The notes under the pieces: model-generated
What the model was told of the DNA's origin: nothing
The model's database searches: none
What the model saw: only the letters and a program-made list of their open reading frames with translations
DNA from: Rhipidocladum racemiflorum
Taxonomy: Eukaryota > Streptophyta > Magnoliopsida > Poales > Poaceae
Direction: 5' to 3'
DNA length: 64,000 nt
Assembly (NCBI GenBank): GCA_036346355.1
Contig: JAYEVF010000027.1
Span: 1,860,001 to 1,924,000, forward strand
Made by a program: the position numbers and the translations under genes
Shown here: piece after piece, positions 33,698 through 45,206 of the stretch
Layout of the letters: every line of letters starts with the position of its first letter
Position numbering within the stretch: position 1 is the first letter of the stretch

Positions 33698-33719
33698 AAT
33701 TATACAGTGCATCTTAATT

Positions 33720-34850
33720 TCACATGCTTTGTATTGTGGGTCTGTGACTTGTCAGTAGCCTCGAACGAGCGGAGCCGAGTTAGCGTGAGCCAAATTCACC
33801 CAGGCTTGGTCTGAATCACGGCTCGGCTTGTTTAGAAAATGAGCCAAAAAAACAAGTTTGGCTCGGCTTGAAAACTGGCTTAAGCCGGCTCGTGGTGGCT
33901 CGCGAGTCAAGCTATCAGAAGCTTAGGATTTTCCATACTCCCCAATAGCAATATTGAAAAGGATGATGACCGCAAGTTTGCTACCACAAATAGCGAAAAT
34001 CCTTGTTCACTCGCTGTAGTAGTAGGGGCAGGCCACTTCCGGCCATCTCGCCTCCTCAGCTACATCTCCATCTCCATCTCGATGTCCCCACCATCCTCTA
34101 GCTCCATCTCCACCTCCTCCATCCCCAAACCCTGCCCCACCATACTTGCGCCCAATCCAACAAGAGACCACAAATCAGTAACATAAAAATCCACCTATAA
34201 CAATGACAATAATGATGAGGAAAGGGGAGGTGGCCGCACCGTCGACGTGGCCGAGCTGCGCCATGTAGAACCACTTGGTGGTGGCGAGGCATAAGATCCA
34301 ATCCTCCGAGTCCATGGATCCCCTCCTCCTACCCTTGGTCGGAGATCAGAGGTGCTCAATTGACCACTTCTTGTGAGTTATCTCACCTATTTAGCTATCT
34401 CTACGCTTCGGCCTCAGGTCTCCGAGTCCATCCCCCTTCTTTGCTTTACTCCGACAATGACATAACACCAGCTAATACTGACAGAGCTCGCCTGATGAAA
34501 CGGCTTTGAATCCGAGCCTTGACTTCTTCTTTTTTCGCTGGGAAATTTCTTCTGTATTTCGCAGGCTCCTTGTTTCTTACTAAGACTTTTGGTTGGCGCG
34601 ACGGAGAAGAGGAGGAGACGACGAAGCTTCTTATCGAGAAGAAAGGCCTACTGTAGACTGGGTTGGCCGGCTATGCCTACCGAGCTCGCGAGTGGCTTAA
34701 GCTCGGATCGTTATCTCAACGAGTTGTGAATGAAGCTCGGTTCGGTATGTATACACCACGAGCCCGAGTTAAGTTGGCTCAAGCAGGATTGAGCTGAGCC
34801 GACTCGCGAGCCTCAAGCTTTATTAATTCCACCCCTACTTGTGAGAAAAT
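33720..34850. repeat. GAGCCGAGC-rich repeat region, possible hAT-type relic
   Basis: Both ends are rich in GGCTCG / CGAGCC words in opposing orientation, and the right end contains AGGGGTGG in reverse complement, a common start of grass hAT elements. No matching left terminus or target duplication is evident. The middle (34000-34350) has only low-complexity ORFs. Confidence 0.4.
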
Positions 34851-35395
34851 CGCATGTCGTCAGCTAATACTTAATAGCACCGTGGTAGATTTAGCCGTTT
34901 TAGGATGTTAATTAATGATGGTATGATTTGGTGATGACGCGCGCTAGACGAGATATCATTGTATGCAACTCCTAAGATGTCGCCCTCTTGCGTTATATTG
35001 CAGTGTAAACACTGTATAACTCGGTGAAGTGGCTTATTTTTAATCCTTCAATGAGGCCTTTTTTGTTTTCAAGATTCAGTACAACTAGGTAGAATGTGCG
35101 GCATATGCTGCACCGTGTAAAACTTGCTCTGTTTTTTTCTAAAAAAACGCTACAAGAGAAACTTAACATATTTTTTTTTTCGGAGTGATTTCAAAAAATT
35201 TGGATGGGTAGAAATCGTCTATGAATTTGCATAACCATTGTTTTATTTTTTTCGGAGTGATCTCTAAAAATTTGGATGGGTAGGAGCCGTCTACGAATTT
35301 GCGTAATCACATGTTCATTTTTTTTGCAAAAAATAATATAAATGTAATCCTCTAGACATAATAGATATATTTTCTCGGGAAAAACAGAGAAATGA
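34851..35395. repeat. Duplicated noncoding block with short tandem repeat
   Basis: 34851-34990 resembles 36550-36700, for example the CTAGACGAGATA(T/C)CATTGT words. Near 35180-35330 a roughly 100-bp unit with CGGAGTGAT and AATTTGGATGGGTAG is present twice in tandem. No gene is seen. Confidence 0.55.
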
Positions 35396-36190
35396 TCTTC
35401 TTTTGCCGAGTTTAATACTCTATACGTTCACCGATGAATAATATATGTTTCGAAAAATACTATAAATCGAGTTACAAAAATAACTATAGAGATACAACTC
35501 TAATATTCTGAAAAATATTAGAAATCGAGTTAAAAAAAATAGAGAGATAGAGTTACACACATCTTTCTTTTCACAAATTTGGTTAACACTCTATTATTCC
35601 CTGGTCAATCTTGTTGGGCCGAGTTTAACAATCTATGTGTTAACCAGGTAATAATACACGTTCCAAAAAATATTAGAGATGACAACCTTCTTTTGTCGAG
35701 TTTAACACTCTATACATTCACCGAGTAATAATACAATCTTCTTTTGCCGAGTTTAATACTCTATACGTTCATCGGTGAATAATACATGTTTCGAAAAAAC
35801 TATAGATTGAGTTGCAAAAATAACTATAGAGATACAGCTCTAATATTCCGAAAAATATTAGAAATCGAGTTACAAAAAAATAGAGAGATGAGTTCTACAC
35901 ACCTTTCTTTTGACGAATTTGGTTAACACTCTATTATTACCCGGTCAACCTCCTTTCGCCGAGTTTAACACTCTATGTGCTACCAGGGTAATAATACATG
36001 TTCCAAAAAATATTAGAGATGATAACCAACCTTTTTTTTGGTCGAGTTTAACACTCTATGCGTTCACCGAGTAATAATACATGTTTCGAAAAATATTAGA
36101 GATCGAGTTGGGAAAAAAGTCTAGATATTAGAGATCGAGTTGGGGAAAAAAGTCTAGAGATAAAACTGTACACATATTTCTGTTGACTAA
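35396..36190. repeat. Tandem array, period about 341 bp
   Basis: A unit beginning TCTTCTTTTGCCGAGTTTAA starts at 35396 and again at 35737, with a partial third copy from about 36031. Each unit repeats AACACTCTAT, AATAATACATGTT and GAAATCGAGTTACAAAAA words. The GAGTTTAACA / AATAATACATG words recur inverted near 47575-47735. It is noncoding. Confidence 0.75.
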
Positions 36191-36775
36191 ATTTTTTTTC
36201 TGAGAAAAATGGAGAAAGGACATGGACGTAAGGGACGAGACTTATTTGTTATTTTTTAGGACCTGGCCGTTATCATGAACAATTAAAAAAGCACTCATTC
36301 GCGATTTGTATTTAACGGGAGTTTTTTTTGTAAAGTAACGAACCGAGGGACCTAAACGCTATTTGAAATATTTTTCTTACTCTCACAAATAATCACAAAG
36401 GACCTCTTTATAATTTACAGGGACCTATCTGTAATTTAGAGAAAGTGAAAGGACTTTTTTTGCAAAATCGACTAGACATGATGTGGCCGGTCTGGCTGGC
36501 CGGCAAATCTTCCTGGCGTAATAGAGTAGATATTAACCCATCTTTGACAGGCATTGTATTGTGAGACGATCGTTTGTGTCGTCAGTCAATAGCAACACGG
36601 TAGGTTTAGGGATATTAATTATTTGGTATGAGTGATGACTTGTGCTAGACGAGATACCATTGTTTGCAATCCTTGAAATTTCGCCCTGTTGTAGCATGCT
36701 TTTTACCAAGACTCCGAACTTTTATTACAAGAACTAGACCCGTAAGCGCGGCGCATGCCGCGTGCGTGAACAAAA
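36191..36775. repeat. Noncoding element-like sequence
   Basis: 36275-36480 (CTCATTCGCGATTTGTATTTAAC to GCAAAATC) recurs at 37365-37550 and inverted at 46770-46960. A CG-rich palindromic word (GCGGCGCATGCCGC) sits near 36750. No gene is seen. Confidence 0.55.
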
Positions 36776-37355
36776 AATAATTTTATATTTTTTTCGGAGG
36801 AAAAATAGACTTAAACGTATTTTCAAAATTTTTGGAGGCTCGCGCGAACCAAAAATAATTTTGCATTTTTTTCAGAGAAAAATCTAAACGCATTTTCAAA
36901 ATTTTTGGAGGCCCGAGAAACCTTAGAGACCAATACGAAAAAGAAGCTCACATCTTTCTGTTGATGAAAATACTTTTTTCGGGGAAAACAGAGAAAGGAC
37001 CTTGATGTAAAAACTGGGGACCTGTTTGTTATAGTTTTGAACCTCATTGCTATCCCGAAAAAGTAATTTTACATTTTTTTCGGAGAAAAAATAAACTTAG
37101 ATGCATCTTCAAAATTTTTGGAGGCTCGCGTGAACCAAAAATAATTTTGCGTTTTTTTCGAAGAAAAAATAGACCTAGACGCATCTTCAAAATTTTTGGA
37201 GGCCCGAGAAACATTAGAAACCTAGTCGGAAAAAAGTACACATCTTTCTGTTGACGAAAATATTATATTCGAGAAAAACGGAGAAAAGATCTAGATGTAA
37301 AAACCAGTGACCTGTTTGTTATAGTTTTGAACCTCACCGCTATTCTGAAAAAGTA
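36776..37355. repeat. Two tandem copies of a roughly 285-bp unit
   Basis: The TTTTTTTCGGAG...TTTTCAAAATTTTTGGAGGC block at about 36787 repeats at about 37073, followed in both copies by CACATCTTTCTGTTGA and GACCTGTTTGTTATAG. Confidence 0.7.
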
Positions 37356-38219
37356 GAAAAAGGCTCATTCGCGATTTGTATTTAACGGAAGACTCTTTCT
37401 ATAAAGTAGCGAACGAGGGATCTAATCGTGATCCAGAAAAAATTTTCTTCCTCTCACAACAAATCACAATCACAAAGGACCTCTTTGTAAATTCACAGGA
37501 ACCTATTCGTAATTTAAAGAAAATAGAGAGTTTTTTTTGCAAAATCACCATGAGCCACGTGGCACAGTCCTCCAGAGACCCTTTCTCCCGAGTTTAATAC
37601 CGTAGGATGAGTGATGATTATGGATTGGCTGTCTAATTTTCCGGACGATAATAATAGTATCGTGTACCTAAACCGTATACATACTACCACAAGAACCCAA
37701 AAAAAAAAAAAAACTCACTACCAAGAATACTACTCTACTTGGTAAAAATAGAATGCATATATATGCACGTAGAAAAGTACCGCTCGACGGCTCGAGGCAT
37801 GATGAAATTCTCAGTATGAAGGCCCAGCAAACACAAGAGCTCAACAAATCTAACCTATCTGCACCTCCAGATGGATTTCTACTTGCAAGCACTAGTTATG
37901 TTTGTGCATGATCAACATTGTTGTTTGATATATATACTTACTACTTTGAAAACCAACTTATGAACAATTAACTTTGAGAATGAGCTCTTCCTTATGGTCT
38001 TATGAGCAGCTTTCGCCATTTGGCTTGTGTTTGGGCTTTGGGGTGCTTTCACTAAAGCGTGTGTGGTTCATTTTAGGGTGTTGAAGCTAAAGAACAAAGA
38101 TGGAATCGTCGTCCTACTAAAAGTGACTTGATTGCTTGAAAGAGAATCCGTCCAGCACCGACGAACCGGCTTCTCCGTCCTGTCACAAATATCTGTTGTT
38201 TTCAACGTTGGTATATTAC
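37356..38219. other. Noncoding DNA left of the Sirevirus
   Basis: 37365-37560 is another copy of the 36.3-kb block. 37760-38060 is the copy of 27440-27640 plus the GGCTTTGGGGTGCTTTCAC block. No coding gene is seen. Confidence 0.55.
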
Positions 38220-38224
38220 ACCTC

Positions 38225-39688
38225 AGAAGGATCATTGTTTTTTGATCCATGTGTTTTTGATGATGAGTATTTGAATATTCGAAAAGATTTGAATTTGGTT
38301 TAAAAGATTTGAAAAGATCAGAAATCAGTTTGGTTAGAATTGAGTTTGCAAAATGTGCTTGTGCTTGAGTTTGACATTTTTTCAAGAAAACAGTGAGTTT
38401 CCCATGTATGACGGACCAAAAAATTTGGTCTGTCATACACATGCTTTTTTGGCGACTTCGTTTTTCCCATGTATGACGGACCAAAAAATTTGGTCTGTCA
38501 TACATATGCGTTTTGGCGACTTCGTTTTTCCCTTGTATGACAGACCAAATTATTTGGTCCGTCATACACATGTTTTTTGAGCAAAACTGGAATTGTGTTT
38601 AATTTGATTTTGATATAATGAAATTGGTGAGAATTTCATGTTGCTTGTTTTGAAGTGGACTTTATGCAATGCTCGTGTGAGTATTTGCATGGATTGATGT
38701 GAGTCAAATCGTGGACTTGTGCTCGGAATTGTTTTGTGTTTTTGTTCACGTGCAGGTGTTGCTTGAGGTCGAACATGGTCGATGACGGGACCGAGACTAG
38801 GTTCAGGGAGGAACTGAGGTCGTGAAGGTCGAGAATGTCATGCGAGATGTTTGGACTAGAGGACAGTGCACGTGAGGTTGAGATCGTTGCAGCGTAGCGG
38901 CAGGTGGTCGTACGCGTGTATACGAATCAAGTTTGTGTGTACGTGCATGCAGTGTGTTGCGTGCATGCATGTGTGTGTGGTGTAGCGTGCGTGGTGAGTG
39001 TGCATGCTGTAGGTGTAGCGTGCGTGGTGTGTGTGCATGCTGCATGTATGCGTGCGTGGTGTGTGTGTGTGCTGCATGAGTGCGTGCGTGGCGTGCATGC
39101 AAATTGCGTGAGTGTGCTGTGAATGCATACGACTCGTTGAATCCGAGTGGAGGCTGGCTGCCGTGAGGAAGTACAATCCGAGTTGTTGCCGAGTGCGAGT
39201 CGGCCAGCGCAAGTGTTCGAGTCAATGAAGAACTGGAAAAGGATTCTGTTCTCTTGTCCTTTAAATAGGGGTTCTAGGTGTTTAGAATCAATCAATCGAT
39301 CAAGCAAACAATTGTTCATCCAAGAAAAAGGGCAAGAAGCAAAAGGTGCCTACAACAAAGAAGAGCTTGTGTGCTCTATCTAGTTGGTTTAGAGTTTTCT
39401 AATCTTTTGAGATTAGAAGATTTTTAGTGTCATCCTGTGGAAGATGGCTTTGGAATAAAGAGAAGTTTATGCAATATTCCTTTCGTTTTTGATTCTTGAT
39501 TAGAAGTATTGCTCTTTATTTTATTAGAACTAGTTCTTGTTCTTATTTTGCTAATTAGTCTAGGATTTTGATCTCTTCAATATTAGATATTCTTCCGCTA
39601 TTTAGGGGTCGTTAATTTTCCGAAAGAAATAGTTGAATTTTATTAGGCATCTATTCACCCCCCCTCTAGTTGCCTACTCGGTCCTACA
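38225..39688 (+). repeat. 5' LTR of Sirevirus (1464 bp)
   Basis: It ends CGGTCCTACA directly before the primer site. It contains three palindromic units (38400-38575), a (GTGCGTG)n-rich stretch (38930-39120) and a likely promoter word CCTTTAAATAGGGG near 39260. Confidence 0.93.
38398..38575. repeat. Three tandem hairpin units in 5' LTR
   Basis: Each 62-64 bp unit has arms TGTATGACGGACCAAA and TTTGGTCTGTCATACA with one mismatch, then a GGCGACTTCGTTTTTCCC spacer. The third unit reads as the reverse complement of the first two within the palindrome. Confidence 0.85.
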
Positions 39689-39749
39689 AGTGGTATCAGA
39701 GCGAGGCTCTACTAATCCATCTTAACAAGTGATTAGTAAACGGTAAGTT

Positions 39750-41060
39750 ATGGCAACAGAGAAATACTCAAACAAGCCGCCAATCTTCGATGGCACATTT
39801 CCCCATCAAGCGGATCCGGATGACTGCATATCTTCAAGCTCAAGGTAACGCGATTTGGCGCAAGGTAAAAATTTCATACGAGCTTCCGTCTAATGATGAT
39901 ATTGATAAAATTGAGTTTGAAAAAGATGTTGAAAACAATAATAGAGGTAGAAACATATTGCTTCAAGGACTTGCTAGAAAAGAATTCGATAGAGTCTGTC
40001 ATTTACTCACTGCTCATGAAATTTGGAAATCTCTTCAAGATTATCATGAGGGCAATGCACTCTGAAAAGAAGCTAGGCAAGATCAATTTAAAAGGAATAC
40101 ACTAGATTTGAAATGAACTCGAGAATCTCTAGATGATTGTTTTGCTCGCTTTAACAGAATTTTAAACAATCTTAGAGCTGTTGATGTAAAGTACACCGAC
40201 TCAAAATGCTAGACATTTCCTATCATCTCTTGATCTTAAAATCTGCAAATGAAAGTGACTCGCTTAGGAGGCTCACAAGATGAGTGAAATGACATTGGAT
40301 AAATTATATTCTAGTCTCAAGACTTTTGAGATAGACATTGTTTCAAGAACATCCAATGATAACTCTATGGCTCTTAATGCTAATTCTTCATATGATAATG
40401 CTACTAGTTCTTCATCATCATATTCCATTGCTGCTTTGAGTGCTCTTAGTGATGAACAACTAGATCAAATACCAGAAGATACACTTGCTCTTCTTTCCAA
40501 GCGTGTCAATGCAGCTTACATGAGATCAAGGAAGAGAAGAGGAGCCTCCATCCACTGCTACAACTGCGGCAAGGCAGGACACGTCCGTGCTAACTGCTTC
40601 AAGAACAAAGATAGAGATGAGAAGGATCAAAACAACTCCTCCAAAACCTTCCGGCCAAAAGAGAGCAAGGACAAAAATAAGCAACGGACGAAGAAGATGC
40701 TCAACAAAGTCTTCGCTGCAATTGGTCGCTTAGACTTAAGCGACATTGATGATTCAACTGACGATGAGAAGGAAGCGAAGCAAACGAAGCTGAACGAGAA
40801 AGATTTCACCGGACTGTGCTTCATGGCGAAAGGGAACACTAGTGATTCTAATGACAACGACAGCACTTCCAGCGACTGTGATGAGGTGGTACGAGAAGGG
40901 AAGGAGAACATCTGGGTTGTTGATTCAGGATGCTGCCAACACATGACGGGCAACTCAAGTTGGTTCTCCTCCCTAACAAAAGCATCTGGGAACGAGACGA
41001 TCACTTTTGGAGATGCTACTCGACGCCAGCCACCGCAAAAGGTACAAAGTGAAGGTAAAT
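39750..41060 (+). pseudogene. Sirevirus gag and protease region (interrupted)
   Basis: An ATG at 39750 starts MATEKYSNKPP. The gag core follows in another frame (RMTAYLQAQGNAIW, NILLQGLARKEFDRVCHLL, DKLYSSLKTFEID), then the zinc knuckle CYNCGKAGHVRANC (near 40555-40600), acidic linkers and the protease motif WVVDSGCCQHMTG (near 40912-40950). Frameshifts lie near 39800-39830, a TGA near 40062, and more shifts up to 40260. The frame is lost again near 41030. Confidence 0.9.
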
Positions 41061-44017
41061 GAACACTTTACTTTGAAGAATGTCTCTCTGGTGTCTAAAC
41101 TGAAATTCAACCTTCACAAGATCACAATTGTTGGATGAAAACTTTGAAGTGAGTTTTAAACCTAATGCATGTAGAGTACTCGATGCTTCTGGAAACTTGA
41201 TTCTTGAGATATCTAGACTTGGAAAAATTTTCATAGCAAATTTTAGCAATGCTTCAAGTTCACATTGTTTTGTTGCTTCGAATCTAGAAATCTCAATTTT
41301 TGGCATCGCTCGGTTAGGCCACATGGGATTTGATCTGTTATCTAGATTGAGTGGTCTAGACTTAATTCGTGGCTTGCCGGGTTAAAATCTTGCAAAAATA
41401 TTGTTTGTGCGTCTTGTCGACATGGTAAGATGGTTGGAGCTCCTCATGCTCCTGTCTCTACTATAATGACCACTGCCCCTGGCCAACTTCTTCACATGGA
41501 TACAGAGGGACCATCTCAAGTACAATCGGGAGGTAAGTGGTACTTTCTAGTAATAGTTGATGATTATTCGAGATACTCTTGGGTGCATTTTCTGCCTTCA
41601 AAAGATGAGATTTTTGGACTCTTTCATGTCTTCATTAAGAGATTGATAAATGAATTGCCTAACTCATTGAAAGCCATAAGAATGTATAATGGTACAGAAT
41701 TCAAAAATGCCTTGTTTAAATCTTTTTGTGAAACTAATGGGATTGAACATCAATTTTCTTCGCCATATTCTCCCTCACAGAATGGTGTTGTAGAAAGGAA
41801 AAATAGAACTTTGATTCAAATGGCTAGAACTATGCTAGATGAATACAACACTTCAAGAAAATTTTGGGCTGAAGCAATTTCTTCTGCTTGCTATATATCA
41901 AATAGGGTCTATCTCAGAGCTTTACTTGGTAAAACATCTTATGAACTAAGATTTGATCGTAAACCATCTGTTTCTCACTTACGAGTGTTTGGTTGCAAAT
42001 GCTTTATTCTTAAACATGGAAATCTTGATAAATTCGAAGCTCGTAGTACAGATGGTATTTTTCTTGGCTATTCGTTGCACTCTCGTGGATATCGTATACT
42101 TGATTTATCGACTAACAAATTGTTGGAGACATGCGATGTTACTTTTGATGAGGCTAGCCCTAGAGCTAGACCCGACATTTCAGGTTCACGAGAAGATTTA
42201 GAGCCAATCTTTTTTTATAAAAGATTCAAAGAAAATGATGAAGATAATGATGATGATGAGCTCATATCTACAGAACGGGAAGATGTTCCTGAACAAATTG
42301 ATGTGACTACTACTTCAGATTCTCCTTCACCTCCCACGACGACTGAAATAACTGGACCTCCTCTTACTGTTTTAAAGAACCATCCTCCTGAACAAATTAT
42401 TGGAAGTCTTCATGAAAGGGTGACACGTTCTAATTCATCTCAAACTCTTTTATGCATGCATTCTGCTTTTGTTGCAAATTTTGAACCTAAGAACATTACT
42501 CATGCTTTAACTAATAGTTCTTGGGTAGATGCGATGCATGAAGAGTTAGAAAACTTTGAACGGAATAAAGTTTGGTCTTTAGTGGAACCTCCTAAAAATC
42601 AAAACATTATTGGAACAAAATGGGTTTTTAAGAACAAGTTAAATGAAGATGGAATAATTGTTAGAAACAAAGCTAGACTTGTTGCTCAAGGATATTCTCA
42701 ACTTGAAGGAATTGATTTTGATGAAACATTTGCTCCTGTTGCTCGTTTAGAAGCTATTCGCATTCTCTTGGCTTTTGCAGCATCAAAAGGTTTTAAGTTA
42801 TTTCAAATGGATGTGAAAAGTGCTTTTCTAAACGGTCTTATAGAAGAAGAAGTTTTTGTGAAACAACCTCCTGGCTTTGAAAATGAAAAATTTCCCAATC
42901 ATGTATATCGTTTGTCAAAAGCTCTTTATGGATTAAAACAAGCCCCTCGTGCTTGGTATGATAGATTAAAAGGCTTCTTGCTTCAACATAATTTTGAGAT
43001 GGGAAAAGTTGATAAAACTCTGTTTACTCAAAATTCAAATGATCAATTCCTTGTGGTGCAAATTTATGTGGATGATATTATCTTTGGAGGATCCTCCCAC
43101 TCTCTTGTGTTGCAGTTTTTCGAAGTGATGTCCAGGAATTCGAGATGAGTATGATGGGAGAGTTGACATACTTCCTTGGATTTCAAATCAAGCAAGCGAA
43201 AGAAGGGATTTTCTTGCACCAATCCAAGTATACAAAGGAGCTACTAAAGAAATTCGACATGGGAGAAGGAAAGTCAGTATCTACTCCAATGAGCACAACA
43301 ACAATTTTGGACCCGGATGAGAATGGTGTCGAAATGGACCAAAAGGAATACAGAAGCATGATTGGATCACTACATGCACTTGATCGCTTCAAGGCCTGAC
43401 ATACACTTTGCAGTTTGTTTGTGCGCTCGATTTCAATCCTCTCCTCGAGAATCACATCGACAAGCAATTAAAAGAATTTTCAGGTATCTTCGCTCCACTT
43501 CTGAATTTGGCATTTGGTATTCTTGTTCTTCTTCGCTTACACTTCTAGGATATTACGATGCTGATTTTGCGGGGTGTAGATTAGATAGAAAGAGTACTTC
43601 CGGCACTGTCATTTTCTTGGTACTTCACTTGTTTCATGGTCTTCTAAGAAACAGTCCTCGCTGCTCAATCTACTGCTGAAAGTGAATACGTTGGTACCGC
43701 TTAGTTGTTGTTCACAAATTCTTTGGATCACTTCAACTCTTAAAGATTACGGCATTAACTTTAATAGTGTTCCACTTCTTTGTGATAATACTAGTGCAAT
43801 TCACATCGCTAAAAATCCTGTTCAACATTCAAGGACTAAACACATTGATGTTCGATATCATTTTCTTAGAGATCATGTTGAAAAAGGAGCTATTGAGCTG
43901 AAATTTGTTGATTCGGATGCTCAAATTGCTGATATTTTCACTAAGCCACTTGATTCTTCTCGCTTTGCTTTCTTACGCGGCGAACTTGGGATCATTCATC
44001 CCCATGGGTTGATTTGA
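41061..44017 (+). pseudogene. Sirevirus integrase, reverse transcriptase and RNase H (interrupted)
   Basis: A pre-integrase stretch (IARLGHMGFDLLSRL) is followed by a 572-residue frame from 41430 with the integrase core (LHMDTEGPS, VDDYSRYSWVHF, NGVVERKN) and RT (QMDVKSAFLNGLIEEE, LYGLKQAPRAWYDRL, IYVDDIIFGG). The second integrase acidic position reads RMYNGTEF (Y at 41685-41687) where RSDNGTEF is usual, so the catalytic triad is broken. Frameshifts near 43110, 43370 and 43660 separate RT and RNase H parts (GYYDADFAGCRLDRKSTSG, LLCDNTSAIHIAKNP, IADIFTKPLD). Confidence 0.93.
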
Positions 44018-45206
44018 GGGGGAGTCTTGACTTTAACTCTTTCATTTGTGTTACTTGACTTTGGTTATTACAAGGAGCTATTTTGACGTTACACTTAAAG
44101 AAAACTCCCCTGTTTTCATTGCTCATGTAGTACAAAGCTTTGTTGACTATTCTTGTGTGTATAGTCAAATTAATGCTACATTGCTTCACTTCTCACTAAA
44201 AGACTAAAAGAACTCAATTTGAGATGCTTTTCGAGAATATTTTGGCTCTTGTTCATTATAGTATTGCATTTGTGAAATAGGCTTAAAAGTTTCTTGTCAT
44301 CTGTTGAAAGGCTAGAGCTGATTAGAAACTATGTGTGAGCTTTTTGTTGGACTTCAAATGATCATTATGAGTCTCAAGCAAAATCAGTGTTTTAATGATA
44401 AAAGCAAGTTGAAAAAGATGCAAGCAAAAGCTACTTGACTAAACACAAGTTTAGTACAATGTGCAGCTTCCTTGCCAGGGATTTTAATTCAAAAGATGCA
44501 AGAAAAGGCTACTTGACTAAACAAATGTTCAGAACAATGTGAAGCCACTTGCCAATTTAAACTGAGAAAGATACAAGAAAGAACTACCTACTCATACACA
44601 AGTATGGGCTAGTGTGCAGTTACTTGTCATCCCTGTTGATCACAAAGCAAAATTGTCAAACTTGCTAAAAGAGAAAAAGGAAATTCACACTTTTGAAAAG
44701 GCTTGAGACAAACATTAGTGAATTTGAAAGTCTCTCTTTGCTCATGGTATATTTCTTTTTAGTTTTGGCAAAATCAGTTTATGACATTTTACTTGTTTGC
44801 TCTAATTTTCTTATGCAACAACTATTCTATGTGTTAGAGCCTCCATATTCTCAAAATTTGCTTTCTCATTGGATAAGTTGATACAAAAATGCGAAAACTC
44901 TCGCAAAAACTATCCAAATGCCTTACTTTGATTATATACCTTGAATATACTTCAAAGCTTGAGATACTGAATTCATTAAGGGGGAGTTTTGAAATCTTGA
45001 TGATTATTTTGTCAAAAAGGGGGAGAGCAAGTCAAGAAGAAGAAAAATAAAAAGAAAGGAGAAATTCAAACTGTTTGAGAATTTGGATTTACTTGGTCTT
45101 GGAATCTTTTTGGTATCAAACTCTCCCAAACTTTCATTTGGTATTTTTCTATACTTTTGTCAAATCTTATATTGTGTTTTGTCAAATTACTCATCAAGGG
45201 GGAGAT
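44018..45206 (+). other. Sirevirus 3' noncoding region with multiple polypurine tracts
   Basis: Between RNase H and the 3' LTR are about 1.2 kb without a coding domain. GGGGGAG tracts occur near 44017, 44981, 45019 and 45198, the last abutting the LTR. Tandem-like words (AAAAGATGCAAG...CTACTTGACTAAAC) recur near 44415 and 44490. Multiple polypurine tracts are a described Sirevirus trait. Confidence 0.8.

Noticed and set aside
33720..34850. A single intact hAT element
   Set aside because: GAGCCGAGC-type words face each other, but there are no matching termini or clean target duplication, and flanking words overlap on both sides. It is left as a repeat region.
38398..38575. Regularly spaced palindromic repeats resembling a CRISPR array
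   Set aside because: There are only three or four units, the spacers are repeated rather than unique, and they lie within a plant retrotransposon LTR.
38803..39319. His/Thr-rich and Val/Cys-rich ORFs of 72-140 codons, repeated at 45849-46365
   Set aside because: They come from the GTGCGTG-rich repeat in both Sirevirus LTRs and are open in several frames at once.
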